Source of the DNA: Roseiconus nitratireducens
Lineage (GTDB): Bacteria > Planctomycetota > Planctomycetia > Pirellulales > Pirellulaceae
DNA: 64,000 bases
Assembly (NCBI RefSeq): GCF_008629675.1
Contig: NZ_VWOX01000001.1
Span: 372,001 to 436,000 of the forward strand
Direction: 5' to 3'
The notes under the pieces are model-generated. The model was not told the origin of the DNA. It worked only from the letters and a program-made list of their open reading frames with translations, and searched no databases. Positions 7,997-17,084 of the stretch are shown in pieces (the first letter of the stretch is position 1; every line of letters starts with the position of its first letter). Both the position numbers and the translations under genes were made by a program.

Positions 7997-8785
7997 ATGG
8001 CGGCAAAGACCTGGGAAAGTGATTTTCGCTATCCGGCCATGCAGGCATCGGTGCGCAAGTTCCGCGACGACTTTCCGGACGACCTGTTTGCGACCGAGGA
8101 GTCCTTTTGTGTTCCCGTCGGTGATCGACCGGTACGAGGCTGGACTCCGGGCAAGACCATGCTGGTTGCCCTCGTGCTGGGGTTTGCCCTGCTGGGAGGT
8201 GGTGTTGCGATCCTTTCGTTCGTCGACGAGGAAGCCGACGACATCAGTGCCACCTTGTTGACCCTGTTGGCCGTGACCAGTTCGCTCTCGGGAATCGCGA
8301 TGTTTTTTCTGCCACTGCTGCTCGACCGCTACCTGGTGGCCTGGTGCATCGGTTGGCGCGGCAAAGAATTGTTGGACCAGCCCGATGGCGACGTGTTCGC
8401 CGCGGAGGTTTCCGACACCGACCGCACCAGAATGAAGATTCAGATCGACGGCGACGACTACGTTCTGGTTCGCATGGATGAAACTCAGGGACGCCTTTGG
8501 ATCGAAGGCGTCTCGGCGCGCTACCAGGTGCAGCGGCGGGACGTGCTGGCCATCGAACCGTTCCAGTTCATGAATTACCTGGGAGCGGAGTTGGAGTATC
8601 GCATCGACGACGAAACATCGCTGCGGATCGCGATCGCCCGCGTCTCCATGTTGTGGGAAGTCACCAACCAACTTCCGTTTCTGGCCTTTCTGAGAAAAAG
8701 AATTCCCAACCGACCGCTGCGATACTTGCAAACCTGGTGGACCGGTGTCGAAGAAGCCGAACTGGTTGTCGACGGGGCGTCTTGA
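7997..8785 (+). CDS. Membrane protein of unknown function, two TM segments
   Basis: The protein has 262 residues. A cytosolic N-terminus of about 50 residues is followed by two hydrophobic helices at 53-75 and 84-109, then a soluble domain of about 150 residues rich in beta-like segments (MKIQIDGDDYVLVRMDE, RLWIEGVSARYQVQ). The second half might be a PH-like or membrane-associated beta domain, but I do not recognise the family. The gene is divergent from the FG-GAP gene and is followed by a repeat element and a strong hairpin, so it seems to be monocistronic. Confidence 0.75.
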   Translation: MAAKTWESDFRYPAMQASVRKFRDDFPDDLFATEESFCVPVGDRPVRGWTPGKTMLVALVLGFALLGGGVAILSFVDEEADDISATLLTLLAVTSSLSGIAMFFLPLLLDRYLVAWCIGWRGKELLDQPDGDVFAAEVSDTDRTRMKIQIDGDDYVLVRMDETQGRLWIEGVSARYQVQRRDVLAIEPFQFMNYLGAELEYRIDDETSLRIAIARVSMLWEVTNQLPFLAFLRKRIPNRPLRYLQTWWTGVEEAELVVDGAS

Positions 8786-8846
8786 CCGTTCACGCGTCCG
8801 ACAGGGTTTGGGCAGGCGGCGCCCGGGGTTTAACTCAAGGCACCGA

Positions 8847-8979
8847 ATTGGACCACGCCGCTTTGCGTGAGCCGCGTGCCGCTAGCCGCGGGTCCACTCG
8901 CATCCACCGGCGGCTAGCGCTTTGCCGCTGATTGCACTGCAAATCACGGTGTTCATGGATTGAAAATGACTCTGTCCAG
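8847..8979 (+). repeat. TIR element, diverged copy B
   Basis: This stretch aligns over its full length with copy A: TTGGACCACGCCGCTTT at the left, the GCTAGCCGCGGGT / CCGGCGGCTAGCG inner palindrome, GCACTGCAAATCACGGTGTT, and AAAATGACTCTGTCCAG at the right. The terminal repeats are degraded, and no flanking duplication is evident. Confidence 0.75.
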
Positions 8980-8996
8980 CGAAGCTGCGACGCTGC

Positions 8997-9030
8997 GCTG
9001 TAGCCACGCTCGCCAGAGCGTGGCTACAGC
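8997..9030. terminator. Strong hairpin between convergent genes
   Basis: A perfect 15-bp stem (GCTGTAGCCACGCTC and its complement) closes a 4-base GCCA loop. It sits between the convergent membrane-protein and DUF1559 genes, where a bidirectional terminator is expected. There is no T tract, so it may instead be a dispersed palindromic repeat. Confidence 0.6.
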
Positions 9031-9077
9031 GACCGATCAACATCTGGCAACGGCCGCGATGTGGCGACCGCGCACCA

Positions 9078-10340
9078 CTAAAGTTGCTCGTCGATGATCT
9101 CGTTGCTGGCGCGGGTTCCCAAAGCACCCCACAAACCGAACGGACTGGCTGATCCGGGAACCGTAGAGAGGGTCGGATCGGCGGCACTGCCGGCCAAACG
9201 CACCGTGGCGTGATTGCTGTTGCCCGCTTCGATCGAATCGGTGATGAACTTCACCGCACCGTCCCCAAACAGGATGTGCACGCCACCCTGGTGACGGCTG
9301 GAGGTCGTGTAGACGCCTTCGGCCGAAAGGTCACCGTTCTGGTGTGAGCTGCACTGCTTGTTCGGCGGCAGGATGGCGTGGAATCCGGTGTAGCAGGCCC
9401 GGCCACTGGCAAACTTGTAGCCGCGACGGTTGTCCGCGCGCGCCGAAGCTTCGGGAGTTCCCGGCAGCCAGTAGCGCGGTCGTTCCGGGTCAATCATGGA
9501 CGCGGCGAAGTTCGGGTTCGTCCGCAGGTTGCCTCCACTGCGGGCGATGTAGGTGCTGATGTCTCGGTCGCCCAAATCGGTTTTGATCTCGCCCATCATG
9601 ACGGTGTTGGAAAGGCCGTCCAGGACGTCACGGAATTTCACGAACTTGCGCGGGACGAAAAAGCCGCGGCAGGAGGCTGCCGTCCGATTCGAACGCGCCG
9701 TGTTGATGACACCGGCCAGGTTGGCGGGACCGGCGTGCGTTTGCCGAACGGCATCCCCCAGGCAGAACGCGTAATTGGTTCGGGCACTCGCCGGCAGCCC
9801 GCTGCCGGGATCACTCGGGCAACGCAGCGTGGGGATCTCGGTCAGCCAAGGGTCGTACTGGTTGGCCGCGTGGTTCGCCAGAATCATGTTCGCGTCCGGA
9901 CCCATGGAGGCGAAGTACGTTCCCGAATTGGATCCCGTTGTGACTTCGAACACGTTGCTGATCTGTTCCCACAGACCTTGCTGTTCCATGTACTGGAGCA
10001 TCCCGGGGAAGGCACTCAATTCATTGCGATTGCTTCCACCGGCGCTCTGCGGGGTTGCCCCGGGGGTTCGGTGAATGCCGTTGACGTATTGGTAAGTGCC
10101 GCCCATCTGCTTGGGCAACTGTTTGAAGGCCGAATGGTAGTTGTGCAGCGCCAAGCCGAGTTGCTTGAAGTTGTTGCTGCAACTCATGCGTCGCGCAGCT
10201 TCACGGGCCGCTTGGACCGCTGGCAATAGCAGTCCCACCAAAATGCCAATGATGGCGATGACGACCAACAGTTCCACCAGGGTGAAACCCGCACGCCGAA
10301 TCCGCCGACGTTGGAACAAATAGGAAGAAGGTGAAGGCAT
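9078..10340 (-). CDS. DUF1559 pseudopilin-like protein
   Basis: The 420-residue protein has the planctomycete DUF1559 architecture. It begins with a type II/IV prepilin-like signal ([19 protein letters not shown], predicted cleavage before F after the Gly), followed by the helix [18 protein letters not shown] and a large domain ending in an H-x-G-G-V motif ([19 protein letters not shown]). The start at 10340 was chosen because GGAG lies 9 bases upstream and the basic n-region is the right length. These proteins are very numerous in planctomycetes and probably form surface or pilus-like structures. A small lipoprotein gene is found upstream, a common pairing. Confidence 0.95.
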   Translation of the reverse strand: MPSPSSYLFQRRRIRRAGFTLVELLVVIAIIGILVGLLLPAVQAAREAARRMSCSNNFKQLGLALHNYHSAFKQLPKQMGGTYQYVNGIHRTPGATPQSAGGSNRNELSAFPGMLQYMEQQGLWEQISNVFEVTTGSNSGTYFASMGPDANMILANHAANQYDPWLTEIPTLRCPSDPGSGLPASARTNYAFCLGDAVRQTHAGPANLAGVINTARSNRTAASCRGFFVPRKFVKFRDVLDGLSNTVMMGEIKTDLGDRDISTYIARSGGNLRTNPNFAASMIDPERPRYWLPGTPEASARADNRRGYKFASGRACYTGFHAILPPNKQCSSHQNGDLSAEGVYTTSSRHQGGVHILFGDGAVKFITDSIEAGNSNHATVRLAGSAADPTLSTVPGSASPFGLWGALGTRASNEIIDEQL

Positions 10341-10537
10341 GATCGATTCTCCGGATCCAGAACGAGCAAGAAATCGCGTCAATGAAACGCTTCGCAAAAA
10401 AACGCCGTGCGTATGAACGCCAATCGCAATCGTCGAAAACAGCAATGGATTTCGACCGCTGCGATCCGCGTTTCAGAAAGTACCATTCGCGAACGTTGTT
10501 ACCATCGACCGCATCGATCACAACGTTCGCCGTGATG

Positions 10538-10744
10538 TCATTCATCCAGGTCCGCCGGATCAACCGGTTCGCCTTCTTCCTCCTTGGCGAGCTCGGGGTT
10601 TTCTTTCAGGTATTCGCTCAACTCATCCCCGCTGGTCGTGGTGGTCTCGGTCGAATCACCGCAACCGATGATGGCGGCCAGGCTGACCGACGCCGCGCAC
10701 AGCATTAGCGTTCTTGGCATTAGCGTTCTTGCAATAGCTTTCAT
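10538..10744 (-). CDS. Small lipoprotein
   Basis: The protein has 68 residues, with a signal peptide MKAIARTLMPRTLMLCAASVS and a lipobox AIIGC ending at residue 28. The mature peptide is short and acidic (DELSEYLKENPELAKEEEGE). Small acidic lipoproteins of this kind are typically encoded next to DUF1559 genes in planctomycetes. The function is unknown. The 197-base gap to the DUF1559 gene on the same strand allows either one operon or separate promoters. Confidence 0.8.
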   Translation of the reverse strand: MKAIARTLMPRTLMLCAASVSLAAIIGCGDSTETTTTSGDELSEYLKENPELAKEEEGEPVDPADLDE

Positions 10745-11372
10745 TGTCTGTGTCTGTCCTTGCGTCCGAAGATGTGGTCCGCCCTGAAACGCCAAGCGGT
10801 CCTGGTTGAAGCATAACAACTTGGACACCGCAAACGTCGTCTGCGCGAGGAAACAATCTTGTTTCGGTTCGTTGTGAGTGACTTCCCCGCCGCGGTCCGG
10901 CGAACGAACGGACGACGTGTCGACGAAGAATTTTGACGTCGGGAAGATTTTCTTCGCGTGGAAATGTCGCCGGCCTCGACTGATGAAACGGCGTCGCCAG
11001 TTGGTCTTGAGGCAGGTAAGGCGCAGATGTCTACCCAACCGAAACGGGAAGGTTGTTTTGAATCACCACAGAAAACAGGGATCGCAGAGACCCAGTGAAA
11101 GACCCGGGGTTCGCCGTTTCGGACAGGTTCGTCTGGGGCAGATTTGCCCGAGGACGCACTCGGATAAAAAATGGTCGTTTTGGCGTGACTTGCTGGAAGG
11201 TGAAGCGAACAGTTTGATAAAATTCGGGGTGGGGTCATCCGAATCACCCGATCGAAACGACTTCGACGATGCGCTGCTTCGACCTCCGCCAGATCCGTCG
11301 TTCTATTTCCGCCGGATCGTTGCACCGGCGGGCGTTCAGTGCGTGGCGTTGCGGAGTCAAGGAGGCGCGGCC
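10745..11372. other. Gene-free stretch between divergent genes
   Basis: This 628-base region separates the lipoprotein gene (minus) from the kinase-PAS gene (plus) and must hold both promoters. Reading frames continue upstream from the kinase, but they are low-complexity and lack a ribosome site, while a strong AAGGAGG occurs before 11373. No terminator, repeat or RNA was recognised. Confidence 0.5.
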
Positions 11373-12833
11373 ATGAGCGATCCGGCGCCAAACGAGGAAC
11401 GAAAACGACGAATCCGAGCAAAGTTTGCCAAGCGTCGCGGGCCGGGATCGACTCCGGGCGAAATTCCCGGGGGCGATTTTCACGGCGAAGATTCTTGGTC
11501 CGGTGAACGCACGACGGTGCTGCTGGGCGGAAGTTCCGACACCGAGGACATGGAGTTCCTTGACGAGCGGCAACCCGTGGCGTTGCAAGCGACCTCTCAC
11601 TACGAGGTGATCGAAAAAATCGCGCGGGGCGGAATGGGCATCGTCTATCGCGCCCGCGACCGAGAACTGAATCGTGATGTGGCGGTGAAGGTGTTGCGGC
11701 CCGAGTTGGTCGGCAACGAGAACCTGGCACGACGGTTCACCAATGAAGCCCGGGTGATGAGTTTTCTTCAGCATCCCGCGATCCCGCCGATTTACCAATG
11801 CGGTGTGTGTTGTGATGGTCGCCCGTACCACGTCATGAAATTGGTGATGGGAGAAACGCTGAGTGATCGGCTCGCCACCTCTCAAGGCCCTGGGACTCGG
11901 CTGGGATCCGTGCTGAATGTGTTTGCCGTCGTCTGCCAAACGCTCGCCTACACGCATTCCCACGGTGTTCTGCATTTGGACATCAAGCCCAGCAATGTGA
12001 TGGTGGGCGAATTCGGTGAAATCCATCTGATGGATTGGGGACTCGCGCGCGTGGTCGACGGCAACCGAAAGGCGTCAAATCCGTCCCATGACCCAGCCAG
12101 TGTGGAATCTGCCGAATCGACCGATTCAGAATCCTTGGTGCTTCACGCGCCGAGCTACTCCACCATCCGCGGGACGCCGGCATACATGTCACCTGAACAG
12201 GCGAAGGCGTTGCCGGTCGACACTCGCACGGATGTGTTTGGACTCGGTGCGACGCTGTGCAAAATCTTGACGGGCTTTCCGCCCTACACGGGAAAGAACC
12301 TCCAGCAGGTTTTTTCTCGCGCCGGGCGGGCGAAACTGGATCAAGCCATGCAGAGGCTGGATCGTTGCATCGCGGAGCCGTCATTGGTTCGGTTGGCGAA
12401 ACACTGCCTGGCTCCGAACCCGAACGATCGACCCACCGACGCGAGCGAAGTTGCAAGTGAGATGTCCGATTATCATGAATCGGCGCTGGAGCAGTTGGAA
12501 AGCGACATGGACCGGTTCTTCGAGTTGTCACTGGACTTGTTTTGCATCGCCGGCTTCGATGGTGTCTTCAAACGGATCAATTCGAATTTTCCCCGCGTGC
12601 TTGGCTACACGGAACACGACCTGATCTCGCGGCCCTTCATCGACTTTGTCCATCAGGATGACCGAGCAAAGACGATGGCGGTGATGGCCGTGCTTTTGGA
12701 CGGCAAGCCGGTGGTGCGGTTTCGCAACCGTTATTGGACGGCCAACGGACACTGCAAGACACTGGAGTGGACGGCAAAGGCGATTTTGGACGAACAGATC
12801 ATCTTTGCCGTCGCTCGGGACGTGACCGAGTGA
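11373..12833 (+). CDS. Serine/threonine protein kinase with C-terminal PAS domain
   Basis: The start at 11373 follows AAGGAGG by 7 bases and gives 486 residues. The kinase domain spans about 77-370. The Gly loop is ARGGMG, the lysine is K106 (AVKVL), the catalytic loop reads HLDIKPSN (D203, with Leu instead of the usual Arg of HRD), and the metal motif is DWG (D221) rather than DFG, followed by TPAYMSPEQ. DWG is common in the planctomycete PknB/PrkC-like group. A PAS domain covers about 378-486 (FFELSLDLFCIAGFDGVFKRIN to FAVARDVTE). The protein stops at the end of PAS with no output module, so PAS is probably a sensory input to the kinase. No transmembrane segment is visible. Confidence 0.92.
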   Translation: MSDPAPNEERKRRIRAKFAKRRGPGSTPGEIPGGDFHGEDSWSGERTTVLLGGSSDTEDMEFLDERQPVALQATSHYEVIEKIARGGMGIVYRARDRELNRDVAVKVLRPELVGNENLARRFTNEARVMSFLQHPAIPPIYQCGVCCDGRPYHVMKLVMGETLSDRLATSQGPGTRLGSVLNVFAVVCQTLAYTHSHGVLHLDIKPSNVMVGEFGEIHLMDWGLARVVDGNRKASNPSHDPASVESAESTDSESLVLHAPSYSTIRGTPAYMSPEQAKALPVDTRTDVFGLGATLCKILTGFPPYTGKNLQQVFSRAGRAKLDQAMQRLDRCIAEPSLVRLAKHCLAPNPNDRPTDASEVASEMSDYHESALEQLESDMDRFFELSLDLFCIAGFDGVFKRINSNFPRVLGYTEHDLISRPFIDFVHQDDRAKTMAVMAVLLDGKPVVRFRNRYWTANGHCKTLEWTAKAILDEQIIFAVARDVTE

Positions 12834-12873
12834 CGCGTCCCGCGTGACGGAACTTTGACCGGCGCGGATGGTC

Positions 12874-13182
12874 TCAGGCGTGTGAGTGACTGAATGGCGG
12901 TGGGTCGCTGGCCGGGAAACTTTCGTCTCCCACTTCGTCGACCAACGCGTCGTCGTGCGACGCGTCGTGCTCGACCCGCGATTCACGCCAGCGGTTTGCC
13001 AGCGCCGCGGACTCACGCACACGTTCCAGGTACGCGTCGTACCGTTCTGGCACTGGAAGCTGTGCGAATTCTTCGGCATCACGGAGTCGCCCCGCTTGGT
13101 CGCCGCCGTCATCCATGCTGGCGGTTTGCCTGACCTTCTCCACCAACTCGTTCCATTGTGCTTCTAAGAATGGATCGTTCAT
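12874..13182 (-). CDS. Small acidic hypothetical protein with SFPASDPP C-terminal motif
   Basis: The 102-residue, charged, soluble protein starts at the ATG at 13182, with GAGG further upstream. Its tail reads DALVDEVGDESFPASDPPPF. An ESFPASDPP-type tail recurs in short uncharacterised bacterial proteins, which supports this being a real gene. It is convergent with the kinase gene, with a 40-base gap. No function can be assigned. Confidence 0.65.
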   Translation of the reverse strand: MNDPFLEAQWNELVEKVRQTASMDDGGDQAGRLRDAEEFAQLPVPERYDAYLERVRESAALANRWRESRVEHDASHDDALVDEVGDESFPASDPPPFSHSHA

Positions 13183-13395
13183 CGATGTATCGCTCCTCTG
13201 CAAAATCGGTTTTCTGGCGGGCGCGTCGCGGACGACCATGGGACATGCCTTTGCGACGGAAACCGCCGAATTGAGCCTTCGGATCAATCGAAGGGATGCA
13301 AATCCGATGCCGAAGTCGCCTTCGTGACTTGGTTTGTCAACAGCCCGCGGCGGCACGGTAGAACTGCTGCTGCCGCCCACCGGTTGTCCTGCGGC

Positions 13396-15138
13396 TCAGC
13401 TTCCAAATTGCAGCCACGACGGGCGCAGCAACATCACCCCGCCCAACGCAAGAATCACCACCCCGCTGATCAGCTTCAACCATCGTCCCTCCCGCTCCTG
13501 CAGTTTGCGATGGGACATGGTGATGATCACCGCACCGACCAGCAGTGTGTCATCGAACATGTAGGCGGCGATGTACAAAGCCAGATACAGATAGGTTTGC
13601 CAGGTCGGCAATTCCTGGACGGTCAGGATTTGGGTGTACAGCGCGGGCAGCCCGGCGGTGCACAACAGTTCGATCAGATTGACGACGATCGCCAGCGCCA
13701 CCGCGCCACTGAGGGCCACTGTGACGTACTTGGCATTGACGATGGATCGGACGCGTCGGTACAGCCCCGGTTTTTTGGATTCGGGAATCGAAAGAGAGAT
13801 CCCCTTTTTGAACGCGAAGAAGTCTTTGACGTTGACCGCTCCAATAAAAACCGCCAGCAATCCCAACGCGATTTGCACGGGGCGGATGATCCCGACCAAC
13901 AGGAAAAGGTTCAGCCAAGCGGCCATGAAGGCAAAGTAGGCGAGCCCGCTGACGAACACGAACGTGCCGGCGATCAACAAGATCTTCTTGCGATCCTGGA
14001 CGTTGACCAGAACGGAAAGCAGAAACACCAGCACCCACATCGCACAAGGGTTGAATCCGTCGACCAGCCCGACCGCCAGCGTGAACAGGGGCAGGCCCAA
14101 CTTGCTGACTCGCAATCGGCCCAGCAACGGAACGTCGACGGCATCCAGGTCGCGACTTGATGGCACCGCGATCGGTGGAGCCCTGCCCAATCCGATTTCC
14201 GCGTCCTCGGCCTCCTCGGGCAACTCGAACTCGTCCCACGACGCGGAGTCGTCCGAGGCCGGTGCTTCCGACGGCGCGACCTGTTGCCCATCATCGTCAC
14301 CTTGGGTGTCCTGCGGTGCCCAGGCGGTCAGCACGATGACGGGCGATTGTTGACGCTTTCGGTTGGACTGGTCAGGTCGCCGGACCGCCGGCGTCGCGGT
14401 GTCATGCTCCGGCGACGGTTGCGGCGCAGCGGCGCCGGACACCTGCCGGATCAGCGATTCGAATTCGGCACCGCTCACCTCGTCGCTCTGGTATCCGATC
14501 AGCACGCGGCGAGCGAAATCGATCGTCGGCAGCCCCGGCACGGCGCCGGCACCGCGACACAAGGCTTGCCAGCGGGCTCCGGCCAAGGCGTCTTCGTCGA
14601 CGTCGTGAATCTGAAACTGGATCGCCGGCCATCGCTTCTTCAATTGCGGCAGAAAGGCCTTCAACTTCTGACACCGACTGCACGTGGTTCGGGCGTAGAT
14701 CGTCGCGGTGTACAGCTGTTCGATTTGCGGACCGCTGGTGGCCGGATCGACGAATCCGAAATACGTCCGGTCACAACAATGAAACGCCGGCAGGACCGGT
14801 TTGTCGCGGCCGGCCCGTTTGGCGATCCGGTACAGATCGGCGGTCCGCTCGCGTTCTTTCAGCAAGTCATGAACCCGGATCTCCAAACCGGGACGACGGT
14901 CGGCAAGCTGGTCCACGAACTGCTGAACCTGGGCGGCCGAATCGCGATCGCCGCGGACGTAGACGTCCATTCGGATGATTCCCGTCGATCCACCGCCTTC
15001 GCGAGGGCCGTCCGCATCCGATTGGATCTGGCCCGACGCAGCTGGACTCGGGGACTGGGCGACGGAGGTCGGAATGTCCAACCTGCTCAACGATAAGGAT
15101 GCCAGCACGAGCAACGGGAACAATGCGGGACGTGACAT
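13396..15138 (-). CDS. Thioredoxin/glutaredoxin-CcdA-like membrane fusion protein
   Basis: The 580-residue protein has a signal peptide, a thioredoxin-fold-like first domain (about 50-140, with CC at 121-122), a second glutaredoxin-like domain with C153-S-R-C156, an acidic linker, and then about six membrane helices from residue 350. The membrane part has GFNPCAMWVL (C365) and ELLCTAGLP (C493), matching the paired cysteines of CcdA/DsbD-type electron transporters. It likely moves reducing equivalents across the membrane to periplasmic thiols. It starts 45 bases after the hydrogenase maturation protease and is probably the last gene of the hydrogenase operon. A link to hydrogen oxidation is inference. 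Confidence 0.87.
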   Translation of the reverse strand: MSRPALFPLLVLASLSLSRLDIPTSVAQSPSPAASGQIQSDADGPREGGGSTGIIRMDVYVRGDRDSAAQVQQFVDQLADRRPGLEIRVHDLLKERERTADLYRIAKRAGRDKPVLPAFHCCDRTYFGFVDPATSGPQIEQLYTATIYARTTCSRCQKLKAFLPQLKKRWPAIQFQIHDVDEDALAGARWQALCRGAGAVPGLPTIDFARRVLIGYQSDEVSGAEFESLIRQVSGAAAPQPSPEHDTATPAVRRPDQSNRKRQQSPVIVLTAWAPQDTQGDDDGQQVAPSEAPASDDSASWDEFELPEEAEDAEIGLGRAPPIAVPSSRDLDAVDVPLLGRLRVSKLGLPLFTLAVGLVDGFNPCAMWVLVFLLSVLVNVQDRKKILLIAGTFVFVSGLAYFAFMAAWLNLFLLVGIIRPVQIALGLLAVFIGAVNVKDFFAFKKGISLSIPESKKPGLYRRVRSIVNAKYVTVALSGAVALAIVVNLIELLCTAGLPALYTQILTVQELPTWQTYLYLALYIAAYMFDDTLLVGAVIITMSHRKLQEREGRWLKLISGVVILALGGVMLLRPSWLQFGS

Positions 15139-15183
15139 GCCTGGTTCACCTTGAGAGAAATGTGGGAACAGTGGACGCGGCGA

Positions 15184-15792
15184 TTACCGTTCGAGATCGA
15201 TTCTGGAGTCGGGCATTTCGCCGTCGAAGTCTTCGGCACGCGTGACAGCACCGGCACGTGCGGAAGGCGGCACCGATTGCGGAGTGAGGTGCGAATTCGG
15301 ATCGGCAAGAGGTCCTGCACCACGGATGGTTTGCTCCAGTTTTCGCGCGCAGGCGTCGACGGCCTCCGCGGTTCGCGCTGACATCAGCTGGATCGGCGAA
15401 CACTGCTGGGCGGGCCCCAGCCAAAGCGTGACCGATTCGATCGGCTTGTCTAACGATTCGGCGGTTCCCAAGACCGTCCCCAAACTGAGGTCGTGGGTGC
15501 CTTTCGCCGGCAGGCATTCAATGGTCCGCCATTCCGTTGGGACCTTGCACCGCAATCGAAGGACTTGATCGATTGGACACCCGACGGCGGCGTCGATCAG
15601 ATGCACTTGCGTCTGATCATTGATCCAGGAAATCACATCGATTGGATGCCGAAGTTTGACCAGCCGCACGTGAATTGATGGGAGTGCCCTCCGGCAGTGT
15701 GTCAACGCATCGACGACCGACCAACCAAATTGGTCGTCGCCGTGGGGCGATCCCAAACCGAGAACGGCGGTGATTCGGGAATGAGTATTCAT
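15184..15792 (-). CDS. Hydrogenase maturation protease (HyaD/HycI family)
   Basis: The 202-residue protein has the family N-terminal motif LGLGSPHGDDQFG (12-23), in which the acidic residues bind the Ni of the precursor, then LIDAAVG and the TTHDLSLGT-like segment THDLSLGT. It is predicted to remove the C-terminal peptide of the NiFe large subunit after nickel insertion. Its ATG overlaps the large-subunit stop (ATGA), which indicates translational coupling. The C-terminal 40 residues after the conserved domain are not typical and may be disordered. Confidence 0.92.
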   Translation of the reverse strand: MNTHSRITAVLGLGSPHGDDQFGWSVVDALTHCRRALPSIHVRLVKLRHPIDVISWINDQTQVHLIDAAVGCPIDQVLRLRCKVPTEWRTIECLPAKGTHDLSLGTVLGTAESLDKPIESVTLWLGPAQQCSPIQLMSARTAEAVDACARKLEQTIRGAGPLADPNSHLTPQSVPPSARAGAVTRAEDFDGEMPDSRIDLER

Positions 15793-17084
15793 CGCCGCTC
15801 CATCGTCAGTTTCAGAAAGTGGGTCGAGCAGCTGATGCAGGGGTCATAGCTTCGAATCAACTTTTCACATGACAAAGCGATTTGGTCATCGGGTTGGTCC
15901 AGCACCGCGGGCAGGAAGTGGGCCAGATCGGTTTCGATCTGACGCTGGTTTTGTGAAGTCGGTGGAACGATCTTGGCGCGACGAACCCGGCCGTCGTCGC
16001 TGATCTCATAGGCGTGGTAGAGTGTTCCGCGAGGTGCCTCGGTTGCGGCGCACCCCCGACCGGATCTGGCCGCATATCGACAGGACGCTTCGCCTTCGGC
16101 CCGATAGTCCTGGATCGATTCGATCGCCTCATCCAGGCAGTGGACGATTTCGACCAGTCGCGCGGCGATCGAAAGGAACCGGTTGTGGATCACCCGCTGG
16201 GGCAGCAACCGTTGAGCAATTTCCCGGGCCGGTTTACGCAGTCGGTCACGGTTCAAATTCAACCGCGACAACGGACCCAACAGGTAAGGCGTCTGTCGCT
16301 CCCGTCGCGTCGCATGCAGGGCCGTGCTGTGATGAACCTGCGTCTCTTCGAAATGATCTTCGAATTCGTCCACCTCGATGGCGGGGAACCGTGTCGACCC
16401 GATCAACCCGGCGTTCATCGGGTATTCATCCGGGTGCGTCAGGGCCACCCATTCACATTCGAATTCGCAGGCCGGGAATTCGAACTCCGCGATCCAGTCG
16501 GCGGCAGCAATGGCCGCCGATCGGGCTTCCCGCAGCTTGGGTAACAGCGCGGTCAGCTCGCCGGCCGCGGGCAGCCGGTGGAAACCGCCGATGCGGACGT
16601 TGACGGGATGGATCGCCCGCCCACCGAGCACCTCCAGCAACGCGTTGCCGGCCTGTTTGATTTGCAGGCCGTCGTTGACTTGTTGGGGGAATTGCCTGGC
16701 CAGCTCGATCCCGCTCGCGCACCCGAAAAAGTCCGCTGCGTGAAGCAGAAACACGTGCAGCGAGTGGCTTTCGATCCATTCACCGCAATACATCAATCGT
16801 CGCAGCCGACGGATCGTGGGCGTGATGGTGATTCCCAACGCGGCTTCCAACGCGTGCACCGACGACATCTGGTAGGCGACCGGGCAGATCCCGCAGATTC
16901 GTGCGGTCAGGTCCGGGACGTCTTCGATCGATCGTTCACGAAGGAACGCTTCAAAGAACCGCGGCGCTTCGTAGATCGACAGCCGCACGTCCTCCACTTC
17001 GTCGCCGTCCAGACGCACGTGCAGAGCTCCTTCGCCTTCGACGCGGGTCAATGCCCGCACCGTGATGATTCGTTCGCTGCTCAT
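15789..17084 (-). CDS. hyhL: NiFe hydrogenase large (alpha) subunit, group 3b type
   Basis: The 431-residue catalytic subunit has the N-terminal nickel motif RICGIC (C64, C67) and the C-terminal DPCISC (C416, C419) followed by H422. Cleavage after this His would release the last nine residues. Both cysteine pairs needed for the NiFe site are intact. The length and the CGIC/DPCxxC forms fit cytosolic bidirectional group 3 enzymes (sulfhydrogenase-like) rather than membrane uptake enzymes. Start and stop both overlap neighbours by ATGA, giving a tight unit of gamma, small, large and protease. The enzyme should couple H2 and NAD(P)H; direction and physiological role are not determined by sequence. 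Confidence 0.95.
   Translation of the reverse strand: MSSERIITVRALTRVEGEGALHVRLDGDEVEDVRLSIYEAPRFFEAFLRERSIEDVPDLTARICGICPVAYQMSSVHALEAALGITITPTIRRLRRLMYCGEWIESHSLHVFLLHAADFFGCASGIELARQFPQQVNDGLQIKQAGNALLEVLGGRAIHPVNVRIGGFHRLPAAGELTALLPKLREARSAAIAAADWIAEFEFPACEFECEWVALTHPDEYPMNAGLIGSTRFPAIEVDEFEDHFEETQVHHSTALHATRRERQTPYLLGPLSRLNLNRDRLRKPAREIAQRLLPQRVIHNRFLSIAARLVEIVHCLDEAIESIQDYRAEGEASCRYAARSGRGCAATEAPRGTLYHAYEISDDGRVRRAKIVPPTSQNQRQIETDLAHFLPAVLDQPDDQIALSCEKLIRSYDPCISCSTHFLKLTMERR

Noticed and set aside
10878..11372. Upstream extension of the kinase-PAS gene by 165 residues.
   Set aside because: The extra part is low-complexity and lacks a ribosome site, while AAGGAGG sits just before the ATG at 11373.
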